The notes under the pieces are model-generated. The model ran no database searches and was not told where the DNA came from. It saw only the letters and a list, made by a program, of their open reading frames with translations. Made by a program: the position numbers and the translations under genes. This document shows, piece after piece, positions 43,938-52,848 of a stretch of 64,000 bases of DNA (the stretch's first letter is position 1; each line of letters begins with the position of its first letter). Source of the DNA: Nocardiopsis terrae (GTDB lineage: Bacteria > Actinomycetota > Actinomycetes > Streptosporangiales > Streptosporangiaceae); NCBI RefSeq assembly GCF_014651695.1, contig NZ_BMXJ01000006.1, positions 222,441 through 286,440 of the forward strand. Direction: 5' to 3'.

Positions 43938-44882
43938 CTAGCGGATGCGCTGTCCGCGGGGCGCACCCCGGCGGACGGGCTGGTCCTCACCCAGGTCCGG
44001 ACGGGCACCCGGCTGGTGCAGCGCACGGGCGGCCAGGTGGCTGGCCCGGCCCAGCGCCTCTTTGGGGTGGCGTCCGGCAAGCCACGAGGGCAGGAAACCG
44101 GCGATGAAGGCGTCACCGGCGCCCACCGAACCGGGGGAGGGCTCCACCGGCTCGGCGGGGGCCCTCACGCAGTCCTCGCGCGTCTTGGAGGCCCACAGCC
44201 CGCCCTCCTCGCCGAGCTTGATCACGACGTTGGGGAACCAGGCGGTCAGGACCTTCGCCGCGGCCTCCGCGTCATCCCGCCCGGTGAGCACCCGGGCCTG
44301 GGCGAGGTTGACGAACAGCAGCCGGGCGCCCTGGGTCCAGTCCAGGAAGTTCTCCGCGCCCGCCCGCTCCAGCGGCGCGTGCGAACCGCCGTCCACCGAG
44401 ATCGACATCCCGCTCTCCCGCGCCATCCGCAGGGCCACCCGGGCCGCGCGGCGGGAGTCGGAGTTGATCAGCGTGTAGCCGGACACGTGCAGGTGGCCGT
44501 CGGCGCCGAAAACGTCGCGGGGCAGGTCCTCGGGCTGGAGGCGGGCGTTGGCGCCGGGGTCGCTGAGCATCGTCCGGTCGCCCCGGTGGGTGATCATCAC
44601 CACGCAGGTACCGGTGGGGCGTTCGGGGTCCATCACCATGCGCGAGTCCAGGCCGTAGCCCATGAGCTCCATCTCGCGGGTGCGCCCGGTGATGTCGGAG
44701 CCGCGGCGGCCGACGAACGTGGTGTCGGTGCCCTCGACGGACAGCCAGGAGGCTATGTTCGCCCCGGACCCCCCGCCGTACATGACCACCGACGCCGGTG
44801 TGTCGCTACCGCGGGCCAACGGGTAGAACGCGCGCGCGACGGCGTCGGTCATCAGGTCACCGATCACGACCACTCGAGTCAT
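43938..44882 (-). CDS. PfkB family carbohydrate kinase
   Basis: 314 residues. PfkB signature 1 is in YGGGSGANIASWLS (about 36-49) and signature 2 with the catalytic Asp in GSVGAGDAFIAGFLPSWL (about 250-267); VNLAQARVLTGRDDAE precedes the ATP site. The overall pattern is ribokinase-like; the substrate (sugar or nucleoside) cannot be decided. ATG at 44882 is the family-like start (MTRVVVIGDLMTD); the frame extends to 44924 with a GTG. Convergent with recQ, divergent from the GNAT/synthetase gene. Confidence 0.85.
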   Translation of the reverse strand: MTRVVVIGDLMTDAVARAFYPLARGSDTPASVVMYGGGSGANIASWLSVEGTDTTFVGRRGSDITGRTREMELMGYGLDSRMVMDPERPTGTCVVMITHRGDRTMLSDPGANARLQPEDLPRDVFGADGHLHVSGYTLINSDSRRAARVALRMARESGMSISVDGGSHAPLERAGAENFLDWTQGARLLFVNLAQARVLTGRDDAEAAAKVLTAWFPNVVIKLGEEGGLWASKTREDCVRAPAEPVEPSPGSVGAGDAFIAGFLPSWLAGRHPKEALGRASHLAARALHQPGARPDLGEDQPVRRGAPRGQRIR

Positions 44883-45137
44883 TTCGCCAGCCACCACCGA
44901 GGGTTTGAGAATCTGTGCCCGCACGACGTTAACAGCTTAACGACCAGTGTCGGGTAACGAACTGACAGCACCCCGGACACGCTGTCACACAGGGGCTGTC
45001 GAGGGTCCTCGGACCCACCGGACCAGAGTATGCGGACCCCGTCGCGGACGGTCCCCGAGGCCGCTGGGAGGGGGAGCCCGGGGCGGGGATTTCGGGGAGC
45101 CCGCATGGACTTTCCCCGGATTAGACCGATTGTCGTC

Positions 45138-45143
45138 TAGTCT
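45138..45143 (+). promoter_or_regulatory. -10 element of a leaderless gene
   Basis: TAGTCT, 7 bases before the GTG at 45151. Confidence 0.5.
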
Positions 45144-45150
45144 CGCAGTC

Positions 45151-47871
45151 GTGCAGTCCTACCCGAACCACTGGGAAGCCGACGTCGTCCTGACCGACGG
45201 AGGCACCGCGCATCTGCGCCCCATCACCCCTGACGACGCCGACCTGCTGCGCGAGTTCCACGCCCGGCTCTCGCCGGAGACGATCTACTACCGGTTCTTC
45301 GCGCCCTACCCGAAACTCTCCGACCGTGACGTCAAACGCTTCACCACGGTCGACTACGAGGACCGCGTGGCCCTCGTGGCCACGATCTCCGACTCACTCG
45401 TCGCCGTGGTGCGCTACGACAAGGTCGCCCCGGAGGAGGCCGAGGTGGCCTTCGTCGTGGAGGACGGCCACCAGGGGCGGGGCCTGGCCTCGGTGCTCCT
45501 GGAACACATCGGTGCGGCCGCCCGCGAACGGGGGATGCGCCGCTTCATCGCCGACGTGCTGCCCGAGAACCGGCGCATGATCAACGTTTTCCGTGAGGCC
45601 GGGTACACCGCCCAGCAGACCTTCGACGAGGGCGTCATCCGGCTCACCCTGGACCTGCAGCCCACCGACGACTCCAAGGAGGTCATGCAGGCCCGGGAAC
45701 AGCGCGCCGAGTCGCGTTCCATCGCCCGGCTGCTCTTCCCCGAGTCCGTCGCGGTCATCGGAGCCAGCCGCACCGCGCACACCATCGGCCAGACCGCCCT
45801 GCGCAACCTGCTCGGCGGGGAGTTCCAGGGGCCGGTCTACCCCGTCCACCCCGAGGCCAAGGCCGTGGTGGGCGTACGCGCCTACCCCTCCGTCCTGGAG
45901 ATCCCGGACCAGGTCGACCTGGCCGTGGTGGCGGTGCGCGCCGACACGGTCGTCGACGTGGTCGAGCAGTGCGCCGAGAAGGGCGTGCACGGCCTGATCG
46001 TGGTCAGCTCCGGCTTCGGCGAGGTCGGGGCCGAGGGCCGGGCCCGCCAGGACGAGCTGGTGCGCACCGCCCGCGCCGCCGGTATGCGGGTGGTCGGCCC
46101 CAACTGCCTGGGCATCGCCAACAGCGACCCCTCGGTCTCCCTCAACGCCACCCTGTCCCCGGACCTGCCCTCCCAGGGGCCCATCGGGTTCTTCTCCCAG
46201 TCCGGCGCCCTGGGCCGGGCCATCCTCCAGCGGGTCGCCGAACGCGGAATGGGCCTGTCCACCTTCGTGTCCGCGGGCAACCGCGCGGACGTGTCCGGCA
46301 ACGACCTCATGCAGTACTGGCAGGAGGACCCCGCCACCCACGTGGTGCTCCAGTACCTGGAGTCCCTGGGCAACCCGCGCAAGTTCACCCGGCTGGCACG
46401 GCGCCTGGCCAAACAGAAGCCGGTCGTGGCGGTGCGCAGCGGCGGTTCCGCGCAGACCACGCCCACCGGGCACGCCGCGGGCGGTCTCGCCCTGCCCGAC
46501 TACGCCGTCACCTCCCTGTTCCAGCAGGCCGGTGTGGTGCGGGTGGACGACATCACCCAGATGTTCGACGCCGCCCAGGTGTTCGCCTACCAGCCGCTGC
46601 CGGAGGGCCCCCGGGTGGGCATCATCGGCAACTCCGACTCCCTGGAGCTGCTGGTCAAGGATGCCGCCGTCCGTCAGGGCCTCAAACCGCACGATCCGGT
46701 CAACCTGGGGCCGCAGGCCACCGCCGAGGACTTCGACACCGCGATCCGGGCCGCGCTGTCCGCCGAGGACGTGCACTCGGTCGTGGTGGTCTTCGTGCCC
46801 GCCCTGCACCCCATCGGGGACGACGTGGCCCGTGTGCTGCGCGCCCGCTCCCTGGACTCGGACAAACCCATCGTCACCACCTACCTGGCCCGCCAGGGCA
46901 TCCCCGAGGAACTGAGGCACGTCGGGGAGCGGAACCAGACCCTGCACGGTTCGGTGCCCTCCTACCCCTCGCCGGAGGACGCCGTGCGCGCCCTGGCCCA
47001 CGCCACCCGGTACGCCCAGTGGCGCAACCGCAAGCCCGGACGCCACCCCGAGCTGCCCGACATCGACCGCGCCCGGGCGCGGGCCACCATCACCCGCGCC
47101 CTCAGGAAGGCGACCCCGGCGATGGAGGACGTCGCCTGGTTCGGCGGCGAGCGGCGGTACGACGAGGAGACCGCGATCTCCGCCGACGACGCCCGCGACC
47201 TGCTGGCCTGCTACGGGATCGCTGCCTACCCGGACATCAGGGTCAGCTCCGCGGACGAGGCCGTCGTCGCCGCGGGCGAGCTCGGCTACCCCGCCGTGGT
47301 CAAGGCCGACGCGCCCGACCTGCGGGTACGTGCGGGCGGCACGTTCGTCCGGGCCGACCTGCGCACCCCCGAGGACGTGCGCAGCGCCTACCTCTCCCTG
47401 CTCGACCGCTTCGGCGGCGAGGCGGAGCTGGTCGTCCAGCGGATGGCGGCGCCCGGCGTGCCCACGGTGGTGCGCGCGGGCGACAACCGGTCCTTCGGGT
47501 CGGTGGTCTCCTTCGGGCTGGCGGACGTCACCGCCGAACTCCTCGACGACCGGTCGTTCCGGCTGGCGCCGCTGACCGACATGGACGCCGCCGACCTCAT
47601 CCACGCGGTCCGGGCCGCCCCGCTGCTGTTCGGCCTGCCCGCGGGGGCGACCTCGCTGGCCGAACAGCCCAACGTGGAGGCGCTGGAGGAACTGCTCATC
47701 CGGGTGTCCCGCCTGGTGGAGGCCTTCCCCGAGATCGGTTACGTGGACCTGGACCCCGTACTGGTCAACGCCACCGGCGCCCATGTCCTGGGCGCCCGCA
47801 TGTGGCTGCGTGAAGCCCCCGACGTGCGGCCGGACGCCGGCCCGCGCCGACTGCGCGGGGTGACGTTCTGA
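45151..47871 (+). CDS. GNAT acetyltransferase fused to ADP-forming acyl-CoA synthetase
   Basis: 906 residues. An N-terminal GNAT domain (about 15-170; acetyl-CoA loop VEDGHQGRGLASVLLEHIG) is followed by a CoA-binding domain (about 200-320; ESVAVIGASRTAHTIGQTAL), ligase-CoA domains and a C-terminal ATP-grasp domain (about 680-890). It belongs to the PatA/PatZ-type protein lysine acetyltransferases, with the acetyltransferase part first as in actinobacterial members. The synthetase His segment reads PTGHAAGG rather than SHTGALAG, so catalysis by that half is doubtful. It probably regulates acyl-CoA synthetases by acetylation. GTG at 45151 from the leaderless -10. DUF5998 follows. Confidence 0.92.
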   Translation: MQSYPNHWEADVVLTDGGTAHLRPITPDDADLLREFHARLSPETIYYRFFAPYPKLSDRDVKRFTTVDYEDRVALVATISDSLVAVVRYDKVAPEEAEVAFVVEDGHQGRGLASVLLEHIGAAARERGMRRFIADVLPENRRMINVFREAGYTAQQTFDEGVIRLTLDLQPTDDSKEVMQAREQRAESRSIARLLFPESVAVIGASRTAHTIGQTALRNLLGGEFQGPVYPVHPEAKAVVGVRAYPSVLEIPDQVDLAVVAVRADTVVDVVEQCAEKGVHGLIVVSSGFGEVGAEGRARQDELVRTARAAGMRVVGPNCLGIANSDPSVSLNATLSPDLPSQGPIGFFSQSGALGRAILQRVAERGMGLSTFVSAGNRADVSGNDLMQYWQEDPATHVVLQYLESLGNPRKFTRLARRLAKQKPVVAVRSGGSAQTTPTGHAAGGLALPDYAVTSLFQQAGVVRVDDITQMFDAAQVFAYQPLPEGPRVGIIGNSDSLELLVKDAAVRQGLKPHDPVNLGPQATAEDFDTAIRAALSAEDVHSVVVVFVPALHPIGDDVARVLRARSLDSDKPIVTTYLARQGIPEELRHVGERNQTLHGSVPSYPSPEDAVRALAHATRYAQWRNRKPGRHPELPDIDRARARATITRALRKATPAMEDVAWFGGERRYDEETAISADDARDLLACYGIAAYPDIRVSSADEAVVAAGELGYPAVVKADAPDLRVRAGGTFVRADLRTPEDVRSAYLSLLDRFGGEAELVVQRMAAPGVPTVVRAGDNRSFGSVVSFGLADVTAELLDDRSFRLAPLTDMDAADLIHAVRAAPLLFGLPAGATSLAEQPNVEALEELLIRVSRLVEAFPEIGYVDLDPVLVNATGAHVLGARMWLREAPDVRPDAGPRRLRGVTF

Positions 47872-47939
47872 TCAGGGAATGGGCCTCCCGTTTCGGTGGA
47901 CGGTCGCGAAGTGTCACCGGAAGGAGGCAGGATAGGGGT

Positions 47940-48536
47940 ATGAGGAAAACACGTGCCGTGCCCACGGACTGGCGCCTGGAGATCGAGCGGAGCGGGTACT
48001 ATCCCGCCCTGGTCATCGACGCCGTCGCGACCACCTTGGGCGAGGAGGACGCCGAGGCGTTCATCGTGCACCATGAGGCGACCTTCGATCCGGCGATGGA
48101 GATGCGGCGGCACATCACCGTGATGCTGCTGACCGCGACCCGGCTCGTCGTCTGCCACACGGACGAGCACCCGCCCACCGAACCCGGTGGGACCTCGCAC
48201 GCCTCCACCACGACCGACAGCATCCAGCTGGGCAACGTCCAGTCCGTGGCGCTGACCCGAGTCGTGCCCAACCCCGCCCAGTACAAGCCGGGCAGCCTGC
48301 CCAGTGAACTGGTGCTCAGCGTGAACCTGTCGGTGAACTGGGGCGCTGTCGCCCACATCGACCTCGAACCGGCCTCCTGCGCGGACGAGAGCTGCGAACT
48401 CGACCACGGGTACACCGGTGCCATCACCGCCGAACCCCTCACCCTGAGGGTGAGCGAGGCGGCCGACGGCACCGAAGCCGTCACCACCATGATGCACTTC
48501 GCCGACGCCCTGTCCGCGGCCACCACCCGCCGCTGA
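47940..48536 (+). CDS. DUF5998 family protein
   Basis: 198 residues starting MRKTRAVPTDWRLEIERSGY, with FIVHHEATFDPAMEMRRHIT, TRLVVCHTDEHP and SVNWGAVAHIDLEPA. The pattern is that of an actinobacterial family found downstream of the GNAT/acyl-CoA-synthetase gene. It is a soluble, beta-rich protein (PH-like fold suspected). Function unknown. ATG at 47940 follows aaggagg at 12-base spacing, 68 bases after the upstream stop, so co-transcription is likely. Confidence 0.85.
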   Translation: MRKTRAVPTDWRLEIERSGYYPALVIDAVATTLGEEDAEAFIVHHEATFDPAMEMRRHITVMLLTATRLVVCHTDEHPPTEPGGTSHASTTTDSIQLGNVQSVALTRVVPNPAQYKPGSLPSELVLSVNLSVNWGAVAHIDLEPASCADESCELDHGYTGAITAEPLTLRVSEAADGTEAVTTMMHFADALSAATTRR

Positions 48537-48871
48537 GAGCCGGGGCGCCCGGAGGACGGCGTGATGCCTTCAGGGGCCCGGAACGGGCGGCGGGGAACCG
48601 GAAACCGGAGCCGGGATCGGTGGGGCGGGCGGAGGCCGCGGCGAGCGTGAACGCTAGCGTGTGGTCCACGTAACACAAGCGCTGTCACGCGTGACACGGA
48701 CTTAACCGGTCCGGCGGCGGTGGACGCCGTGCCGAAACAACCGGCCTGTCTACTGTTCGAGGCGGATGCGTTCCCACCGCCACAAGCGAGACGCACACGG
48801 CCACAAGCCGTTCGCGTACCGCGCGCCGTGACCGGATCCGCGCGCGTTCAACGGAGAAAGGTCAGTCTGCG
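48537..48871. other. intergenic region before the enoyl-CoA hydratase
   Basis: 335 bases with no gene. It contains the palindrome at 48683-48696 and a shorter one, gtggtccac, at 48661-48669, and ends with ggagaaagg, the ribosome site of the next gene. Nothing else recognised. Confidence 0.45.
48683..48696. promoter_or_regulatory. palindromic operator candidate
   Basis: tgtcacgcgtgaca is a perfect 14-base palindrome, 176 bases before the enoyl-CoA hydratase start. The form suits a TetR- or GntR-type fatty-acid regulator, but none is encoded nearby. Confidence 0.4.
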
Positions 48872-49696
48872 ATGACGCAGCACCCGACGTCCCCGAACCC
48901 CTCGGACGACGCTCCCCTCGTGCGGTCGAGCGTTGACCGTGCCATCGCCACGATCACCCTCGACTCACCGCACAACCGCAACGCGCTCTCCGCGCGGCTG
49001 CGCACCGAACTCGCCCGGGCCCTCTCCGACGCCATGGCCGACGAGGACGTCCGCGGGGTCGTCCTCACCGGCAGCGGCCCGGTGTTCTGCGCCGGAGCCG
49101 ACCTCAAGGAGATCGGAGCCGCCCTCCAGGGCGCCCCGGTGGAACCCGCACCGGAGCTCCCGGAGATCTTCGAGCAGATCATGGGCGCCCCCAAGCCGGT
49201 GATCGCCGTGCTCAACGGCGCCGCACGCGCGGGCGGAATCGGTCTGGTGGCCGCCGCCGACATCGCCCTGGCCCCCAAGAGCGCCACCTTCGCGTTCACC
49301 GAGGTACGTATCGGCGTGGTCCCGGCGATCATCTCCGTTCCGGTCTCGGCCCGGATGCACTCCCGACAGCTCAGCCGCTACTTCCTCACCGGTGAGCTCT
49401 TCGACGCCTCCGCCGCCGCGAAGGCCGGGCTCGTCACCCAGGCCGTCCCCGACCGGGAGATGGACCACGCGGTGGACGCGGTACTCCAGGGCCTGCGCGG
49501 TTCGGCACCGAGCGCCCTGTCCCGCACCAAGGAGCTCCTGGGCGAGCTCGCGGGCGGCGCCCAGGCCGCCCCGGACCGGCGCACCGAGGCGTTCACCCGC
49601 ATGGGCGAGCTGTCCGCCGAGTTCTTCGCGGGCCAGGACGCGGCGGAGGGGCGCGCGGCGTTCTTCGAGAAGCGGCCTCCGCGCTGGGCCCGGTGA
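48872..49696 (+). CDS. enoyl-CoA hydratase/isomerase family protein
   Basis: 274 residues of a single crotonase domain. The oxyanion-hole segments are VFCAGADLKEIG (about 72-83) and GAARAGGIGLVAAADIALAP (about 114-133), and TEVRIGVVPAIISV carries the conserved catalytic-region Glu. The C-terminal FFEKRPPRW is typical. It probably acts in beta-oxidation or branched-chain amino acid breakdown; the exact acyl substrate is undetermined. ATG at 48872 with ggagaaagg upstream. Confidence 0.92.
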   Translation: MTQHPTSPNPSDDAPLVRSSVDRAIATITLDSPHNRNALSARLRTELARALSDAMADEDVRGVVLTGSGPVFCAGADLKEIGAALQGAPVEPAPELPEIFEQIMGAPKPVIAVLNGAARAGGIGLVAAADIALAPKSATFAFTEVRIGVVPAIISVPVSARMHSRQLSRYFLTGELFDASAAAKAGLVTQAVPDREMDHAVDAVLQGLRGSAPSALSRTKELLGELAGGAQAAPDRRTEAFTRMGELSAEFFAGQDAAEGRAAFFEKRPPRWAR

Positions 49697-49822
49697 TCCG
49701 GTGACCCCGACACGCTGAACCCGCGGGCCGGTGCGGCCCCTCCGGCGGGCCGCACCGGCGCTGAGGCCGCACACCCGCACCACCAGGTGCGCGACCCCGG
49801 TTCGTGCGCTCCCTCCGACAGG

Positions 49823-49828
49823 CCACAA
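49823..49828 (+). promoter_or_regulatory. -10 element of a leaderless gene
   Basis: CACAAT, 7 bases before the GTG at 49836, with TTCGTG 16 bases further upstream. Confidence 0.4.
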
Positions 49829-49835
49829 TGGTCGG

Positions 49836-50489
49836 GTGAGCTACTCCGGAGATACCAGGGTCGGCGGTCCGGCCGACCTGCGCCAACTATCGAACCTGAC
49901 GATCACCAAGCTGGCCGTGGGCCCGATGGACAACAACGCCTACCTCCTCCGTTGCCGGGGGACGGGTGAGGCGGTCCTCATCGACGCAGCGGCCGAACCC
50001 GACCGGATCCTGGAGCTGATCGGCGAGGAGGGGCTGGCCCGTGTGGTCACCACCCACCGCCACCAGGACCACTGGCAGGCCCTGGCCGAGGTCGTCGGCC
50101 AGACCGGTGCCCGTACGGTCGCCCACCCCGAGGACGCCGAGGAGCTGCCGGTCTCGGTGGACGAGCCCGTCACCCACGGCGGTACCGTCCCGGTCGGGGA
50201 CTGCGTACTCACCGTCATCCACCTGCGCGGCCACACACCCGGGTCGATCGCCCTGCGCTACGACGACCCCGGGGGCCGGACCCACCTGTTCACCGGGGAC
50301 AGCCTCTTCCCGGGCGGGGTCGGCAAGACCTGGTCCGACGGGGACTTCCAGACCCTGTTCGGTGACGTGTCGGAGCGGGTCTTCGGCGCCCTGGCCGACG
50401 ACACCTGGGTCTATCCCGGGCACGGCAAGGACACCACCCTGGGCGCGGAGCGCCCCCACCTGGCCGAGTGGCGCGAGCGCGGCTGGTAG
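49836..50489 (+). CDS. MBL-fold metallo-hydrolase (glyoxalase II-like)
   Basis: 217 residues. Metal ligands: TTHRHQDHWQAL (HxHxDH, about residues 70-75), HLRGHTPGSIAL (His near 132), FTGDSLFPGG (Asp near 153) and VYPGHGKDT (His near 196). The compact size is like the small actinobacterial MBL enzymes related to hydroxyacylglutathione or other thioester hydrolases; substrate unknown. GTG at 49836 chosen for the leaderless -10. Converges on the CHAT gene. Confidence 0.9.
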   Translation: MSYSGDTRVGGPADLRQLSNLTITKLAVGPMDNNAYLLRCRGTGEAVLIDAAAEPDRILELIGEEGLARVVTTHRHQDHWQALAEVVGQTGARTVAHPEDAEELPVSVDEPVTHGGTVPVGDCVLTVIHLRGHTPGSIALRYDDPGGRTHLFTGDSLFPGGVGKTWSDGDFQTLFGDVSERVFGALADDTWVYPGHGKDTTLGAERPHLAEWRERGW

Positions 50490-50501
50490 CGGGACCGGCC
50501 C

Positions 50502-50533
50502 GCAGGGGTGACCGCCCGCGGCGGTCCCCCTGC
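50502..50533. terminator. bidirectional terminator between MBL and CHAT genes
   Basis: Near-perfect 14-15 base stem (gcaggggtgaccgcc / ggcggtccccctgc) with one bulged base and a 3-base loop. Confidence 0.7.
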
Positions 50534-50534
50534 C

Positions 50535-52724
50535 TCAGGCGCCGTAGCAGCAGAAACCGACGTGCCCGAGGTGGTCGGACACCGCCTCGGACACGTCGGT
50601 GCCCGTGGTGATCGCCCGGTGGAAGGCGACCATGGCCGCTCCGGTCCGCGCGTCCTCGACCGGGACCGGGCTGGCCACCACCGTACGGGTGCCCCGGGCC
50701 AGCAGGGCTCCCACGAACCCGAGCGGCTGCCCGGCCGCCCCGACGAAGCCGCGGCCGCCCCAGCAGGAGGACAGGGTGACCAGGTCGGGCGTCGAGGGCA
50801 GGGAAGCCAGGTCGCAGGCGAGCAACGGCTCGTCGTGCAGTTCCAGCCGGGAGAGCATGGGCGTGCGGTCGCCCACCTGTCCGTGCCCGGCCATGTGGGC
50901 CAGGTCCGAGCGGGCCAGTTCGGTCAGAACCCGGTCCCGGCGAGCCCGCTCCAGCAGCCGTGCCCCCGGGTGGATCGCGGCCAGCGAGGCCACCTCCAGG
51001 CGGGCCTGTTCGGGTTCGGGACCGCAGGCCAGCAGCACCCTCTCCCAGCCGCGCCGTTCGGGCGGCCGTTCCGCCCAGGACCGGGCCGTCGGCACCAGCC
51101 GCACCGGACGACCGCGCAGCGCCGGGAGCAGGCCCCACGGCAGGTCGCTCAGGTAGGGGTCACCGGTCACCACCACGGCGCGTTCCCCGATCAGGGGCAG
51201 CAACGGCCGGAACAGGGCGTCGGAGGCCTGCGCGGCGGTCGAGTGGTGCGGTTCCGCGGCCGCGCCTGTCGACGGCGCCGACCTCTCGTGTGCGAACCGG
51301 GCCAGTACGCGGCGGACCCCCAGGAGGGGGCCGAGGTACCGGGCGTGCACCCGGCCGTCCACCGCGAGTAGCGCCACGGCGTCCCCGCCCGCCGCGGTGT
51401 AGTGGATGAACGCCCGGCCCTCCAGCGCGTCCAGGAGCTGTTCCAGCACCGGGCCCGGAACCGGGCCCCGGGGCTTCGCCCACCGGTTCCGGCGCCCCGG
51501 GTGCAGCGCCCGCCAGCGGGCGGCCTCCCACCGCCGGGCGTAGGCGCCGGCCTCGGGGCCGCCGCCCCGGCACAGCGCACGGCGGTAGCGCCCGGTCAGC
51601 TCCCTGAGCGCGGTGCCGCCGACGGTGCCCGGCCCCGGCACCAGCCCGACCGCCCAGGTGCGTCCCAGCTCCGCCCACTCGAGCGCGGTCGCGGCGTCCC
51701 CGGTGGCCAGGGCGCTCTCCAGTCCGGCCCGCACCACGTGGGGGTCGCGGCCGGCGCTCCCGAGCCAGGGGCCGGGCGGCGGGGCTCCCAGCCTGGAGAG
51801 CCGGGACAGGGCCCGGTACGCGCCCGACAGCCCTTCCCGGGGTCGTCCTCCGCCCCGGGGACCCGCGGACGCGGGCTCCCGGGGCGGCCGCGGGAGGGAG
51901 GGGGCGCGCAACGCCAGGGTGTCCTGTGCGCGCAGAACCGGGGAACCGTCGTCGGTGACGCCGAGAGCGGCCCGTTCCAGCCGCGCGGTGATCCCGTGCC
52001 ACAGGGACCCCGGGCCCTCGTTCGCGCGGACCTGCCGGGTGAGGTGGAGCGATCCCCGGCGGTCGCCGTCCAGGAGCCGTAGCTTGGCCTCCACCAGGGT
52101 GCGGGCGACCCCGCCCCGGGACGCCTGCCACGGGGCCTCGGCGAGGGTGCGCCCGGCCTCCTCCACGAGCCCTTCGGAGAGCAGGGCCTCGGCCAGGTCG
52201 ACGCGCAGGGCCTCCTGCCGGTCCGCGGGCATCCGGTGTACGAGCTCGTGGAAGGTGGTGATGGCGGTGGCGGTCTCGCCCCGGTGCAGGTCCAGGCAGC
52301 CGAGGTTGTGCTCGGCCACCAGGCCCAGCAGGGGGAGGCGGCGTGCGTCGGCCAGGGAGCGGGCCTCGTTGAGGTGTTCCTCGGCCTGACCGAAACGGCC
52401 GCACAGGGTCTGGGCCAGTCCGAGGTCGGCCAGGAGGCCGGGCAGGACGGGGGCGAGTTCGGCGATGGGATGGCCGTGCAGCCGCTTCCGGGTGTCGTCG
52501 AGGAGGGCGACGGTTTCCTCGAAGAGGCCGTTCCGGGCCAGCCGGACCCCCTGGGTGACCCGGGACAGCAGGATCTGTCCGGTGCTCGGGTCCCGGGCGT
52601 CCGGGAGGGTGTTCGCGGGCGTGGGGTCGGGCGCTGCGCTGGGGAGCACGTCCGGCTGCCTTTCGCCAGTGGGGCCGGTCAACTCCAGTGATAGCAGCGG
52701 TCGCGGTTCGGTGGGAGTGGCCAC
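50535..52724 (-). CDS. TPR-CHAT protein (caspase-like protease fold)
   Basis: 729 residues. The N-terminal half (about 50-250) has degenerate TPR-type helical repeats (LGLAQTLCGRFGQAEEHLNE, HNLGCLDLHRGETATAITTF). The C-terminal ~280 residues form a CHAT domain with GRAFIHYTAAGGDAVALLAV and ALFRPLLPLIGERAVVVTGD. The caspase-type dyad is intact: His614 in HMAGHGQVG and Cys654 in LVTLSSCWGG. CHAT proteins are peptidases of bacterial conflict and programmed-death systems, or signalling proteases. Here the gene follows a sigma factor and a small beta-rich protein on the same strand, 124 bases behind the latter. GTG at 52724. Proteolytic activity and target are inferred only. Confidence 0.88.
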   Translation of the reverse strand: MATPTEPRPLLSLELTGPTGERQPDVLPSAAPDPTPANTLPDARDPSTGQILLSRVTQGVRLARNGLFEETVALLDDTRKRLHGHPIAELAPVLPGLLADLGLAQTLCGRFGQAEEHLNEARSLADARRLPLLGLVAEHNLGCLDLHRGETATAITTFHELVHRMPADRQEALRVDLAEALLSEGLVEEAGRTLAEAPWQASRGGVARTLVEAKLRLLDGDRRGSLHLTRQVRANEGPGSLWHGITARLERAALGVTDDGSPVLRAQDTLALRAPSLPRPPREPASAGPRGGGRPREGLSGAYRALSRLSRLGAPPPGPWLGSAGRDPHVVRAGLESALATGDAATALEWAELGRTWAVGLVPGPGTVGGTALRELTGRYRRALCRGGGPEAGAYARRWEAARWRALHPGRRNRWAKPRGPVPGPVLEQLLDALEGRAFIHYTAAGGDAVALLAVDGRVHARYLGPLLGVRRVLARFAHERSAPSTGAAAEPHHSTAAQASDALFRPLLPLIGERAVVVTGDPYLSDLPWGLLPALRGRPVRLVPTARSWAERPPERRGWERVLLACGPEPEQARLEVASLAAIHPGARLLERARRDRVLTELARSDLAHMAGHGQVGDRTPMLSRLELHDEPLLACDLASLPSTPDLVTLSSCWGGRGFVGAAGQPLGFVGALLARGTRTVVASPVPVEDARTGAAMVAFHRAITTGTDVSEAVSDHLGHVGFCCYGA

Positions 52725-52751
52725 CGTGGGCCTGTGGACAACCCCTCGGCC

Positions 52752-52781
52752 GCGAACCGGGGCGAACCGGGGCGAAGGCGG
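52752..52781. repeat. 10-base tandem repeat before the CHAT gene
   Basis: gcgaaccggg occurs twice in tandem (52752-52761, 52762-52771), followed by the degenerate gcgaaggcgg. It lies 28-57 bases before the CHAT start codon and may be a protein-binding array. Confidence 0.6.
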
Positions 52782-52848
52782 GTGTTCGTTCCGGGGTTGG
52801 CGCGCGCCCCTAACCGGATTCGGGCCGTATCCGTTTTCCGCGGGCGGT

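Noticed and set aside
45394..47784. 796-residue minus-strand frame
   Set aside because: Shadow of the GNAT/acyl-CoA synthetase gene.
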